Source: Bradysia coprophila
Taxonomy: Eukaryota; Arthropoda; Insecta; Diptera; Sciaridae
Assembly (NCBI RefSeq): GCF_014529535.1
Contig: NW_023503496.1
Span: 2,232,001 to 2,296,000 of the forward strand
DNA length: 64,000 bases
Direction: 5' to 3'
Shown: one piece after another, positions 49,398-60,767 of the stretch
Position numbering within the stretch: the first letter of the stretch is position 1
Layout: the number at the start of each line of letters is the position of its first letter
Made by a program: the position numbers and the translations under genes
The notes under the pieces: model-generated
Seen by the model: only the letters and a program-made list of their open reading frames with translations
Told to the model about the DNA's origin: nothing
Database searches by the model: none

Positions 49398-51903
49398 TCA
49401 TCTCCATGTGCTCGTACAGTTCAGCAATTCACGCAGCGCAACTGTCGCGTACGTACCTTTGTGCAACGAAAATTCCAGGATGACACACGTTTTCTCCTTG
49501 CCGTCTTGTTTGCATTGCGCTTCGGCTATTTGCTTTTTCTCTCTTCGCGACTGATGTTGATGATGGATCTGCAGGAGGTCCAACTCGGATGGAATAAAAT
49601 GGTCCAAATGGCGCAACTGTTGCTGAGCATACGGAGCGATTTTGTACGTTAAATTTATGGGTCTTTGGACGACATGACGCAAGGACCGGACATGATCGAA
49701 TGGATGCACCTCTTCGGCAAATCTAGAAGGAGAAGCGCTTAAGTTTTTCAGATCCCGTGTCTGTGTGGCTCTCCTACCTTTCCATAAACCTTGCAAAACA
49801 GTCAATGTCCAATTGATTAATCTTCAGTAGCGTTTCGAAGTAACTCTGCACTTTAGGATTCGTGTACGTTGTCATTCTACTACCCGGTGCATCCAGAACG
49901 ACATCGTGGATTGAATAGTCGCGACAATTTCCGTTCGGATCAAAATCGTTGTCGGTTAGTACTCTCAGCTCGTCGCTTAATAAATCTCCTTTTTTTCCTG
50001 CGATAATTGGCTCAATATCACCATTCTCTGTCGCTGCACGTCTAAGACTGACAATGTCACCAGGAACTGGTTTCAGTCCAAATGTACGAATGCGATAGGT
50101 CACCAGATGATTCCAGAAGAAACTTTTGAGCGCGGCGTAGTTCAACAGCCGCATGTATTGTGGAATTGTTTTGAACGCTTCCATCAGGTCTCCCTTGCCG
50201 CCGTTGTAATGTTTGGCCAAGCCGTGCAGTAACCAAATTTCCATTAATTTTTTGTCGTTCCCTGCATCGGGAGGTAAACTGTTCACTATCTTAATCGGAT
50301 CACGTTCGGAAAGCCAAAGTTTTTTAGCCGCTCGCATGTAGTCCGGTTCGTGTTTCCGAGGTCGAAGAACTAAATCGAACACCTACATCGAATGAAACAT
50401 GGAAATTACTCAAACATTCCAGTCTCCCAAAAAACCTAGGCGCAATCACCTGTTCCCAGTTCATTTGTACCATTGCCCTGCCAATTGTCTGACTTCTATG
50501 TTCGAATCCGAATCGTTGCCGGCCGTAATAGTTGACAAATCCAAAGTGTGTCAAACTCGTCACAGCTTTATGGATATCGTCGCTGATTGATGATGAACCG
50601 GTTGGACTGGTCACATCGAGCAGCAATATCCTAAAATGATTGCCCGTCAAGTCACCGTACTTGAGGGGGTGATTTTCGTATGTGAAATTTCCCAGTTTCA
50701 CGTGGCGATTTCTTTCGCTGAATGCAGCCAGAAGTTGAGGATCGACGTTGCGAACTGAGATTTTCTGCGATGTCTTGCCCCATTTGTCTTTGATGCCTGC
50801 TAGTCCGATGTCATCTCCTTTGATTCTGTTACAAAGTTGATAACAAGAGGAGAGGTTAGAGCTTGCAATGTGAGGGGATCGGGCATAAAGTACGTTTAGT
50901 TTGCGAACGGTCGAGACTACCGCTCACAGGTTGATCCACTCCTAAATGTAGATAGGGAGGATCGAATTTTCATCCTTTGCAGATCGGCTGCAATACAGCC
51001 TACTGAGTCTGACTGTGTCCGATACAGTGGATAGAGACAGAGAGAGAGAGAGCTAGAAGATATTGGCAGTTTGGCTGGGTGTCTTGTCGTCGTAATTATG
51101 GTCGCTTCAAAGCCCCTGTTTTTATATCAGAAAATGTCTTTTAGGCATGAGTCGGAAGGAAAACTGCTCCGGAAATTTATGGTAATGACCGAGAAAAGTC
51201 ACTCTACCCGTAACGTCAGACCCATCGGCATGAACAGGCCCCGATCCGCGAAGTGATCGTAAAATTCCTGGATTCCTGAAAAATAATCGTTGAGGAGGGT
51301 GTCAATAGTCCAGGAGGTGTATCTACCGAGATAGCCTAACCCGACATGTCGAAATGATTTAAAAGTCCCAATCATGAGACAATAGTTCGCATGCCACGCA
51401 CGGTCATAATATTATTCCATTGCTCACCTCAGTTTCCTAACCAAACGATCTAGAACTTCAGGATGTGCCACTCCTTCCTTGTAAAGAGTACAATGTACGT
51501 AGAACGGTTCAGCTGGTGTAACGTCAGCTGCATAAAAATTGATTCCAAGTCAACGAAAAACATTTACGAGAAAAATATCGTCCTCAATTCACCTGGTTTC
51601 GATGGTGGGTTGAGGTCTGTCAGGTGAACTATTTTACCGTCCAAATCGATTTCGTTGACATGAAAGTGTGACATTCTTAAAGGATAGACAGAGGTTAATC
51701 ATTAACATTCATAGCTTCGATTGTGTTATGCCGCACCGATGTTTTATCAAAGCATTCAACTTTGGATGCCCACCAACCGTCTCTTCAATGCCGACATACG
51801 GATCCCTTTCGTCAAACGTTAAACTATTCTCATTTTCGATACAACAGCAAAACCGATTGATTTTGGACATTCGTCTGAGTGGCACAAAACATTTCTTCAT
51901 CAT
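49398..51903 (-). CDS. Pus7: Pseudouridine synthase 7 homologue (TruD family)
   Basis: Six exons, all phases consistent: 51903-51737, 51675-51593, 51527-51428, 50825-50450, 50382-49778 and 49722-49398, for about 551 residues. Landmarks of the TruD fold run in order. They are FHVNEIDLDGKIVHL (strand pair before the catalytic part), GIKDKWGKTSQ (motif equivalent of GTKDRRA, holding the catalytic Asp) and KLGNFTYENHPLKYGDLTGN. FGFVNYYGRQRFG, FGLKPVPGDIV and YSIHDVVLDAPG follow. The C-terminal LEFSLHKGTYATVALRELL is also typical. Pus7 isomerises uridine to pseudouridine at tRNA position 13, pre-tRNA-Tyr position 35 and mRNA UNUAR sites in the nucleus and cytoplasm. The N-terminus is short relative to human PUS7; two adjacent ATGs (51903 and 51900) are candidate starts. 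Confidence 0.93.
50980..51060. repeat. GA-rich simple repeat in a Pus7 intron
   Basis: ACAGAGAGAGAGAGAGAG near 51030, inside the intron between the exons starting at 51527 and 50825. Confidence 0.6.
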
Positions 51904-52079
51904 CTTCAATGGTTCCAATAGTGGCAATGTTACTCAATTAAAATTATCGTCAAATTCTTCCACCGAAAGAAACATTTCTCGTTAAAATGTAAATAAACAA
52001 ACAACATCTGGAATTGACATTTCACAACAGAAAGGGAGAAGAGTTTACAGTCGGAATGAACGCAACAAATTACTTAATG

Positions 52080-52470
52080 CAAACCCTCTGAGATGTGTCA
52101 AGTTGTAGTTTTCAACCGAAAAAAGACTGAAAACTTACATTTTTCTCACAGAAATTTCTCGAGGTCTTTAGAAAGGTAATTTTAAGTTTTTTCAGGGCGC
52201 ATAGGGTCTTATGGTGGTTTGGTAGCAACTACGATGAAATAGAAGCATTTAAACATTTCAACTTCTCATATTTCATTGTATATGCTTCTAAACCCTCATA
52301 AAAGACCCTACTTGCCCTGAAACAACTTAAAATTACATTTCTACAGACACCCTCGAAGACACCCCACACGACCTTGTACAGTTCATTAGTTTTCAGTCTT
52401 TTTTCGGTTGAAAACTACAACTGCTCATATCTCAGTGTGGATGAATAAGATCCGATTTGCCCCGGATGTA
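52080..52470. mobile_element. Palindromic element, third copy of the TTTCTCGAGG family
   Basis: AGTTTTCAACCGAAAAAAGAC on the left pairs with GTCTTTTTTCGGTTGAAAAC on the right. The interior AAATTTCTCGAGG and CTACGATGAAATAG segments match 25620-25720 and 36960-37080. Confidence 0.75.
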
Positions 52471-52549
52471 TAAGCACGTATACGGCTAGTGAAACTGGAG
52501 AAATGCGAATATTTTACCTTTTTAGGTCTTTTTACTTCTGTCCGTTCCA

Positions 52550-53155
52550 CAAATTTGGTAGTTTTGGTAGCTTTCAGTCGGTAGTTGGTATTTTTTGTAG
52601 TTGGTAGTTTTGGAAGTTAGTAGTTTTGGTAGGTGGATTGATAATCCAAATTGCAAAGCCACTATGACCAAATCAACACCAGGCAAATAATAATTATCTG
52701 TTATCTGATAACCGACAGCTCACAGTTAACATTGCAATTCGAAAATTTGGTAGTTGGTAGCTGACTTCCAAGGCTATAATTGACTACCAAACGTAATTTT
52801 CAACAGAGATGTTTACTGTTGAAGAACTAACTGACGAAATGATTCTACTTGCTTGCCTATTTATAAACAGAAAATTTGGTAGTCGGTAGTTTTGGTAGTT
52901 ATGGTAGTTGCGAGCTGGATTGACATTCAAAATTGCAAAGCCACCATGAGCATATCAACACCAGGCAAATAATAATTGTTTGTTATCTGATAACCGATAG
53001 CTCAGAGTAGAGTTAACATTGCAATTCGAAAATTTGGTAGTTGGTAGCTGACTACCAAGGCTATAAATGACTACCAAGCATAATTTTTGGAGAAGAGTTT
53101 GCTATTCGAGAACTACACGACGACTGACAAAATTATTCTACATGCTCGCCTATTC
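52550..53155. repeat. Direct duplication (~300 bp) with GGTAGTTTT minisatellite
   Basis: Two tandem copies share, in order, a (TT)GGTAGTTTTGGTAG-rich head, ATTGCAAAGCCACTATGA, AACACCAGGCAAATAATAAT, GTTATCTGATAACCGA, TTAACATTGCAATTCGAAAA and TTGGTAGTTGGTAGCTGACT. The second copy begins near 52870. Confidence 0.8.
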
Positions 53156-53336
53156 ACGCCGTAAGTGTGCCAGCCGACTTACGAGAATCCATTCAAAGAT
53201 TTAAGTTTTCCGCAACTCCTAATCTGATACTTCAAATAATTGAGACACTGTACTTTCAACGGTTGTTTGTTGATGGTTAAACCAGCCGGATCAGAGATTA
53301 TTTATTAACCCAAAAATGACACAAAAATGACACAAA

Positions 53337-53582
53337 TTACTCTCGTACACCATATTCATTACATTGCTGGATTAATTTGGTAACATATTCTTTGATAAGT
53401 TCACGTTGATCAGTTGATAATTCGTTGGTTGACGTCGTTGATTCCGTTGTTGAAGCTTTTATTTCATCGAATTGTGTGAATATCGCGTTTTTCGCTGTTA
53501 GAACACTGTCTTTAGCGTTATGAATTCTTTCAGACACAATATTATAGAAACGTTCAGATAGCCACAATTGAGTTACAAACAA
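53337..53582 (-). CDS. C-terminal fragment of an unknown helical protein
   Basis: An 81-codon frame running FVTQLWLSERFYNIVSERI, then charged helical sequence, a Thr/Ser-rich stretch and CNEYGVRE at the stop. Its 5' end falls in the terminal arm of the three-stem palindrome (53567), so the upstream part is cut off by that element. Unrecognised; may be a relic. Confidence 0.3.
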   Translation of the reverse strand: MFVTQLWLSERFYNIVSERIHNAKDSVLTAKNAIFTQFDEIKASTTESTTSTNELSTDQRELIKEYVTKLIQQCNEYGVRE

Positions 53583-54057
53583 TTTTTTATTTTTTATTTT
53601 TTATCGATGGAGAACCTAATTATAAGACACTTTGTCTCGTATCATATGCCATAAAAAGTTAAAACTTTTTTTACTGTGGATTTACATAGCAACGTAAAAG
53701 TGACAGATGCAAAAATTTTCTCATACGGCAACTCGAAATTTCATTCATAATTTTAATTTTATGAATGAAATTTCGGGTTGCAGTATTTAAAAAACATTGC
53801 ATCTGTCACTTTTACGTTGCTATGTAAATCCACGGTTATAAATCATTTTGAAAGTCACTAATAAACACGAAAATTCGAATAGAAATACAGTATGTCATCA
53901 AAAATTTTTGTATTTCGATTCGAATTTTCGTGTTTTCAGTGACTTTCAAAATGATTTATAAAAAAAGTTTTAACTTTTTTTGGCATATGATACGAGACAA
54001 AGTGTCTTATAATTAGGTTCTCCATCGATAAAAAAAAATGGTTTGTAACTCAATTGA
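53567..54057. mobile_element. Composite palindrome: outer stem enclosing two inner stems
   Basis: The outer arms are 53567-53675 (ATTGAGTTACAAAC, CGATGGAGAACCTAATTATA, CTTTGTCTCGTATCATATG) and 53965-54057, inverted. Between them lie two separate palindromes. One is 53680-53835 (GTGGATTTACATAGCAACGT / ACGTTGCTATGTAAATCCAC), the other 53838-53963 (AATCATTTTGAAAGTCACT / AGTGACTTTCAAAATGATT). As single strand it would fold into a three-way junction. It probably arose by insertion of one foldback element into another. Confidence 0.85.
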
Positions 54058-54059
54058 TG

Positions 54060-54430
54060 TATTAAAAATCTAAAGAAATCTTTGTTTCTTGAGTTGATTC
54101 AGGACTTCAGTACAGATCTTATTTTAAAGAAACTAATGGTATGGAGCGAGCTACTCGGCCAAGTCTTCAAAATTGCCTTCCGTTGAGTCACAATGAACAC
54201 TGTCACCAGTACAGCCATGACGGCCACTTATAAATTATTTTTTTAAACAACCAGCTTGACTACAAATTTAGCAAAAAGAATATGTTTCTTATTTTCTCAG
54301 CCATGAGTCATGACCGATAATTTACTCTTCTACTAATCCATAAGTTGAAAAATATTCCCTGAGTCATTAATTTTCGACTTTTCAAAACGAAAGCTACTTC
54401 AAGTTTTTCAGTGTTATCTCTCTTAAGTAG
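54060..54430. other. Intergenic, nothing recognised
   Basis: No frame or repeat of note. Confidence 0.35.
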
Positions 54431-54440
54431 CATCCTCACC

Positions 54441-54645
54441 TATTTCCACTTAAAAAAAGGACACTCCGTTTAGCCTGACATGACAGTTGTAAAATAGAAC
54501 AAAAGAACTGTCACGCAAACTGAGTGGAAATTGAATTTATTTCATTTTTTTACTCCGTTTACGTGACAGTTACTTTGTTCTATTTTACAACTGTCATGTA
54601 AACGGAGGCTAAACGGAGTGTCCTTTTTAAGTGGAAACTAAACTT
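54441..54645. mobile_element. Palindromic MITE (TTTCCACTTAAAAA)
   Basis: TTTCCACTTAAAAA then GGACACTCCGTTTAGCCT on the left pairs with AGGCTAAACGGAGTGTCC and TTTTTAAGTGGAAA on the right. An inner GACAGTTGTAAAATAGAAC also repeats inverted. Confidence 0.85.
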
Positions 54646-54649
54646 TAAT

Positions 54650-55640
54650 GAAAATATTAAGAAAAATCGAATTCGCTCCATTCAAAATTCAAATATCGGC
54701 CATAAGTACGTTCAAATTTCACTCACAAAAACAGTTGCCGTCACATTCTATGTTGTAAATTGCCAATACAGAAACTGCTTTTTATCATCGAGTGTCGGTA
54801 AAAATGTGAACAACGGAAATAGTTAGTGCCACAGGTGCTATACACGATCTTTGGCGTTGCACTCAAACTTACATTGCCCAACTTTTGCTCACCACAACTT
54901 TCTACGTTGACAAAATTTGAATATCGATTTATTTCGATTTCGATTTATTTCCGCTGTGCAAATGACCAATAAACACTATGTGTTTATATACTTTGGCATC
55001 TTCATTTGTATATATTGCAGCGGGTGTTACGGTGTTATGTCCGATATTCAAATTATTCTAACATTGACGGTAGTGCCATCTGTTGAAAGTGAAAATCGGG
55101 AATACTTTGATCTTTACCGACTGTTATTTCCACATACCCCAATTCACCTTTTGTACCCTCCCCACTGAACATTATCCTCTCTACTCTGTTTATCGCAAAA
55201 ATTTTGTCGAAAGTCGTGTGTCATCATCACTTTACACAAACAGATTAACACTCACCTTCCGCTAAACAAGGGCAGAATAACAAAAAACAACGACAGACGG
55301 AGCGGAGATAAGAACATGCAATTCACATTCCGTTGAAATAAAATGTGCAGCGTCACTATCTAGCGGCCAAGTACTCTATAGGAATGAACACCGCATGTGA
55401 TTCACATAGAGTGTTCACAGTTCTGTATTCACGATGATTGTGCTCCTCTTAACAGTCATATTTTGTGCTATCAGACGCATATATTCTCTGTAAATAATAA
55501 TAAAAATGGGCAATCTTATCACAAGAAAACCGAGAGTCACTCAACGATTCTGATAATAGAAACATTTTTACAAAAAACACTCGTGCAACAGTCAATATAA
55601 ATCAGTTGACAGAGACAGCAGTAAGAGAATCTTTTTGAAT
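54650..55640. other. Upstream region of the P450 gene, no gene
   Basis: The weak frames at 54917-55265 have no motif. TATAAATCAGT at 55597-55607 resembles TATA and initiator but they overlap, so the true promoter is not resolved. GTGTTTATATACTTTGG near 54980 matches the end of the CCAAAGTATATAAACACTG MITE. Confidence 0.4.
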
Positions 55641-55649
55641 TAACTTACC

Positions 55650-57531
55650 ATGGCTGTTGGTATCTTTATAAGTCTCCTGTTCGTTGCGGCCGCATCCATT
55701 TATTATTGGATAAGTTCCAAGTACACCTACTTCGAACGCCACGGATTCTTGTCGAAGAAACCGGCATTGCCGCACGGAAACTTGGCCGAAGTCGGTACCA
55801 AATTTCACCTCAGCCATGTCCTGAAGCAATTCTACGAAGAATTCAAAAACAAGGCTCCAGCCCATGGATTATATCAGTTCCTGATGAGTCCTAGCTTTGT
55901 CGTCACAGATCTGGATGTGATCAAGGACATCTTGATCAAAGATTTCGATAATTTCCGCAACCGCGGCATCTACCACACCGAAGATGATGTGCTGTCCAAT
56001 CATCTATTCATCATCGAGGATGAGCCGTGGAAAACGATGCGCCAGAGCCTGTCACCTACATTTACCAGCGGTAAAATGAAGGTCATGTTCCATACGGTAC
56101 TCGATATATCCAATAAATTGGTTGAGTATATGAAACAGCAAGATGAGGTGGTCGAAGTGAAAGAAGTGCTGGCAAAATTCACAACAGATGTGATCAGCAA
56201 CGTAGCCTTTGGATTGGAGTCTAACTCACTGAATGATCCGAATTCTACGTTCCGGAAAATGGGACTGAAGTTCTTCAATTTCGATCGGAAACGACAGATA
56301 CGAGCGTTTATTGTTCTGTCGTTTCAAACGATTGCAAGGAAGCTGAAAGTTGCTCTGACTCCGAAAGATGTTTCCGACTTTTTCATTGCCACGATACGAG
56401 ACACGGTGGACTATCGCCGAAAGAACAAAATTGAACGGAAGGATTTCTTGGACCTGCTGTTGAAAGTGAATAACAACGGAAAATCACTGACGCTAAATGA
56501 AATGACCGCACAAAGTTTTGTGTTCTGGATCGCTGGTTTCGAGACAAGCAGCAGCACAGCCACTTTCTGTTTGTACTTCCTGTCCATTCACCAGGACATT
56601 CAGGAAAAATTGAGAACCGAAATTCAAACGACTTTGGCCAAGTACGACAACCAAATCACCTACGAAGGAATTATGGAAATGAAGTACCTTCAAATGGTCA
56701 TCGATGGTGAGACCGATACAGGGTTCAACTAAGTTGTGTCAGAAATTTTCACAAATGAACTTTAATTCACAGAGGCACTACGGCTGTATGGTCCCGTTTT
56801 CAATTTAATGAGAAAAGCCGAAAATGATTACAAAATTCCGAACACCAATTTGGTGATACCGAAGGGCGCCAGGGTTTCCATTCCGGTTAATGCTATACAT
56901 ACCGATCCCGAATACTATCCCGAACCGGAAAAGTTCATTCCCGAACGCTTCTCCGAAGAGAACAAAAAGGACAGGCATCCAATGGCACACCTGCCATTCG
57001 GCGACGGCCCTCGAAATTGTAAGTTTAATCGGAAGAGGGGGCATTCGTAATTATAAGGCATACTGTTCACAAATGACATGGCACCGTTAGGAGAAGGGAG
57101 TATTCAAGTAGACGTACGTGACTGTTCTAGCAAATTTTGACTCTTTTTACGTGTCATGTCTTTTGTGAACGACACCTGAACTAAGTGGGAGGTTAATTGA
57201 ATTCGTGTGTCAGCCGAATTTTTTCTGCCACAGTAAGTCACTTCCGATTTGCTTTTCTTAACGGAATTGGAGAAGGTGCATGATTTGGGATCCACGTATA
57301 TTATATGCGCTGCACGTATTGGTTAAATTAACGGATTTTTTTTTTCTTAACATCATTGCAGGTATTGGACTACGCTTTGGCTTGATGCAAACGAAAATTT
57401 CACTAATTCAATTGCTTACGAATTTCAAATTTTCGCCATCGTCAAAAACCCCCATTCCTATGGTGCTACATCCCACTTCCGTGGTTATGTCGCCTCGTGA
57501 TGACATGCATTTGAAAGTTGAGAAATTGTAG
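55650..57531 (+). CDS. Cytochrome P450, CYP6-like (CYP3 clan)
   Basis: Exons 55650-56706, 56773-57018 and 57362-57531 join in phase to 490 residues. An N-terminal membrane anchor ([18 protein letters not shown]) puts it on the endoplasmic reticulum. Other landmarks are the [19 protein letters not shown]-helix, the [10 protein letters not shown]-helix (oxygen activation), the EALRLYG ExxR start, the PERF motif and heme loop [11 protein letters not shown]. The last codon before Ile is split by the second intron (T/GT of the axial Cys). All catalytic landmarks are present, so it should be active. CYP6 enzymes mono-oxygenate plant toxins, insecticides and endogenous lipids with NADPH-P450 reductase. 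A late intron splitting the heme loop is unusual enough to note. It was not assigned to a numbered CYP subfamily. Confidence 0.95.
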
Positions 57532-57615
57532 AAAAAAAGTTTATTTATTTCATAAAAAGCAAATGTTCGATAAGATTACAAGGTAGCATGCCAGAAACGA
57601 TTTTTTTCTGCTGTA

Positions 57616-58124
57616 TCATAGATCAGTGTCAAATAACTGTTCTTCTCTCAAAATAGTGTCAAATGAGTTGTCAATTTCACAAAGCGTTGGTAATTTATAT
57701 TGAGGAAGGGTTATGTATTCCGTCTCAATGTAGCTTTTATCAGCCATTTCATTTGATGTTTCGACCGCGATGTCAGTTTCAATCAAACTTGGATCATCCA
57801 CTTCATTGGACGTTTCGATTTGAATGCCTTCATCCAGATATTGTTCCTCATATCCCAAACGTAGAGTTGGGACCCAGTCCGGCTTATCAACATCTGTGTA
57901 TTTTTAAGCTTTTCCGACAAACACAATTAGAATATTTAGAACAAACGGCCTAAGCTCACATTGATCACAATTAACTACCCGAAACAAAATGCAAGTCGCA
58001 CACCCTGGCGTATTGGAATTGGCTAGCAAAAAAAATCAGAACGATTTATCGCACGAATCCATGCCTTTTGCCTACGATTATTTAACATTGGAAACGCAGA
58101 AAATTTCCTTCCTTCACTGTATCC
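57616..58124 (-). pseudogene. THAP-domain protein, frameshifted at a T8 run
   Basis: Two minus-strand exons, about 58123-57979 and 57893-57616. The first carries the latter half of a THAP zinc-finger (C2CH DNA-binding) domain: RKFSAFP, RRQKAWIRAINRSDF, then RVCDLHFVS with the Cys-x2-His pair. The second continues DKPDWVPTLRLGYEEQ and then an acidic region with two IETSNE-type repeats (ETSNEVDDPSLIETD and ETSNEMADKSYIETE). The frame is broken in the run of eight T at 58028-58035 (plus A8). Seven would keep it open. The first zinc-ligand exon was not found. It converges on the P450 gene, with 85 bases between their stops. Confidence 0.6.
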
Positions 58125-58149
58125 TTTCAAGGTTCAACCAATAATTACC

Positions 58150-59085
58150 CAATTACACAACAGGCATCGTAAATAACTGAAAGAATAATTAAACAAACTC
58201 TTAACATTCACCGGTTGAGTTTAGATTGACGCAAATTCAAATATTCGGACCACTTTATTTTGACATCTATATCTCAAGGTAAGTTAAATTTAACTTGTCT
58301 TCTCTCATTTTTCCTCTCTGAAAACACTGTATTGCATTACATATCATTGCTCACAAGCTTCACTATAGACTGTTATGATCAGAGCGAGAGATCCGAAGAC
58401 TAGTTAATTTAACTTGCCTTGGGATACTTGTCAAAATATTGCTTTCTCTTTCAACGTGGTACGTTGAGAGCGAGAGGACCGAAGACCAGTTTATTATAAG
58501 TTGCCTTGGGGTACTTGTCAAAATATTTCTATCTCTTTCATCATAACACTCTATATGAGTCTCAATTCAGATTTTCAGTTTTATCTTATTCCCCGAAAGT
58601 GAGGGTCTTGCAATATAAAATACGAATTGTTGAAATCGTAAAAACAAAAAAGTTGAATTGAATAAATTGTGCTAAAACTTATGTCATTTGATTGGCTATG
58701 AACCAATCCGAAGACTATCTAATCTAGTTTTGGTTCATTCTTCCAAAGGAATATTACCAAGATGGTTGTCGGCTGGTCTACTAGCACGCACACCGTGTAA
58801 AGTGAACAGTACAAGTACTAGCAATCCAAACATACTACGAGAGAGGACGGTTTGTAGCTAAACGGAGTAAGAGGAAATTAAGCATAACAATGACAGAGGA
58901 ATGTTAAGTTGCAACGAGAGCATGCAGCGATAGCACCTATGGGAGAGTATTTAACCAATTTCGTATGAAATTCTCTCGTATTCTCTGCCATAGTTGCCAG
59001 TTAAGGTAAGTTGTCATTCACATGTTCCTTCTATTTCGCCGCATGTGTACCAACTTAACATTTCTCTGCAGAATGGATTTTCCGG
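58150..59085. other. Intergenic with local duplications
   Basis: ACTTGCCTTGGGATACTTGTCAAAATATT and GTTGCCTTGGGGTACTTGTC at 58425-58520, each preceded by GAGCGAGAG(AT/GA)CCGAAGAC, form a ~95-bp imperfect duplication. No gene. Confidence 0.4.
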
Positions 59086-59093
59086 ATTTTTCG

Positions 59094-59394
59094 AAAGTAT
59101 ATAAACACTGAAGGTACCGCAGATCCGCAAAAACATGCGGATCCATACTTTCGGGTGAATATAATTTTCATAACGTTGGACACAAGTAAAATCGAGTAAA
59201 AATCACTTTGTTAGGTTGCTTTTCAATACTCAACACAGAAAAGTTTATACTGAGCAAGACAGTTGTGACCACATTATTACGCCAAACATCACAGATGCAA
59301 CATTTTAAATCTTATATTCACCCGAAAGTCGGGTTCCGTATTTCTTGCTATTCCCTGAGGGTTTGCGGTACCTCCTTCAGTGTTTATATACTTT
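59094..59394. mobile_element. MITE, AAAGTATATAAACACTGAAG family, full copy
   Basis: AAAGTATATAAACACTGAAG at 59094 pairs with CTTCAGTGTTTATATACTTT at 59394. GGTGAATATAATTTTC / TATTCACCC inner ends also pair. Same family as 23891-24095. Confidence 0.85.
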
Positions 59395-59399
59395 GGATA

Positions 59400-60300
59400 A
59401 GTAGGCCTTTGATGTTGGTGCAAAACGCTTACTAATACCGTATTGCATGAAACGTATACGTAAACGATTATAATGGGATTTAGGTCCCTCCTTTGAATGT
59501 AATTTCAACCTCTGCTCCTGCCTGGTTTACTTTATGTCATGATGAAAACCGTTAAAATTTAAATATTTGGCTCAGTTCTGTTTTGACGTCTGACCTGACT
59601 ATCACCCATCATCTGGTACCATCATTTGAATTCGCGCTATAGGTTTGTTCAAAGTAACTGTAAACACGAACTTTGACAACCCGAACAACGACAATTTCAT
59701 CCACAGCAACGTCGCTTACGTGATATTTCATACAAATCGAGCAACGTCGCCTACGCGATTTACACGGAGGTTATGGTTCTATGGATGAAAATTGACAATT
59801 CATATGGCCTTGGAACAAACCTATTGGAACTGTCAATTTTTTGTGTTTATTCGGAACGCTTTCACCACTACATTTCAGACAATTTTGTAAACAAAATTTA
59901 TCACATACGCGCGGTGTTCGGATGTTAAAATTACTTAACTAGAAGAATAATTCAAAAATAGATCATTTTCATGACCTTGTAAACGTCAGACACGATCCCA
60001 GCTGTCAGACATGTCGAAAAATAACGAATGAATTGAAAGAACGATTTTCATGTAAAAACCAGTAAATTGAACGCAGTCAACGTCAATTAATTGAGGTTAA
60101 GGAGTACTGGACGAAACATTTAGTGGGGTTACGTTGACGAGTACCGTATAATGAAAATGATCTATTACACTTTCGGTCTATGTTGTTGTCTCGTTTTCGC
60201 TTATGTGACAAAATAGAGTACACACTTGTCACGAAGAAGTCGAGGCTTGTATATATATATATATAGAATTCACTCAATTAAAAAACTTTATTCTGTTACC
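59400..60300. other. Intergenic, nothing recognised
   Basis: GCAACGTCGCTTACGTGATA and GCAACGTCGCCTACGCGATT (59707 and 59742) are a small direct repeat. (TA)n lies at 60250-60265. No gene seen. Confidence 0.35.
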
Positions 60301-60767
60301 TTCTAGAGCCGGGTTGTTGTTGGATGTCGAACTACGCCAACTGATACAGACAGAATTGACAGATGTGATCGATGTCATGGCAACCGTTCCTCCAATGATT
60401 CAGCATAAAAGATGCAACAAAAGCGATTGCTTGGTTTGCATCATGTTGAATAACGACGTACTGCCTTGGTTGGAAGGATTCTCTATATATCCGAAGAAAG
60501 TAACCACATGCTCCTCACTTGGCACATACTTCATGGGGCACGTCTCGGAGTCGAAACTGTATAATGGATCTACGACTGGGCGAGGTCATAAAACTAGACA
60601 GCATGTGCGCTTCACACATCCAGATTACGGTTTCGAGGATGAACCTACAAATTGGGCATTCGCAGCTTTCCCGTCGACCGGAAATTGTATCAGGGACCTA
60701 GTGTTGGAAGATTGTCTGATTATTTTGACACGTTCCTGTATGAATGGTACACTAAACGTGATCGAAG

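Noticed and set aside
51071..51256. Extra Pus7 exon (minus-strand peptide with FYDHFADRGLFMPM)
   Set aside because: The flanking exons join in phase without it and it has no counterpart in Pus7. It is probably intron sequence.
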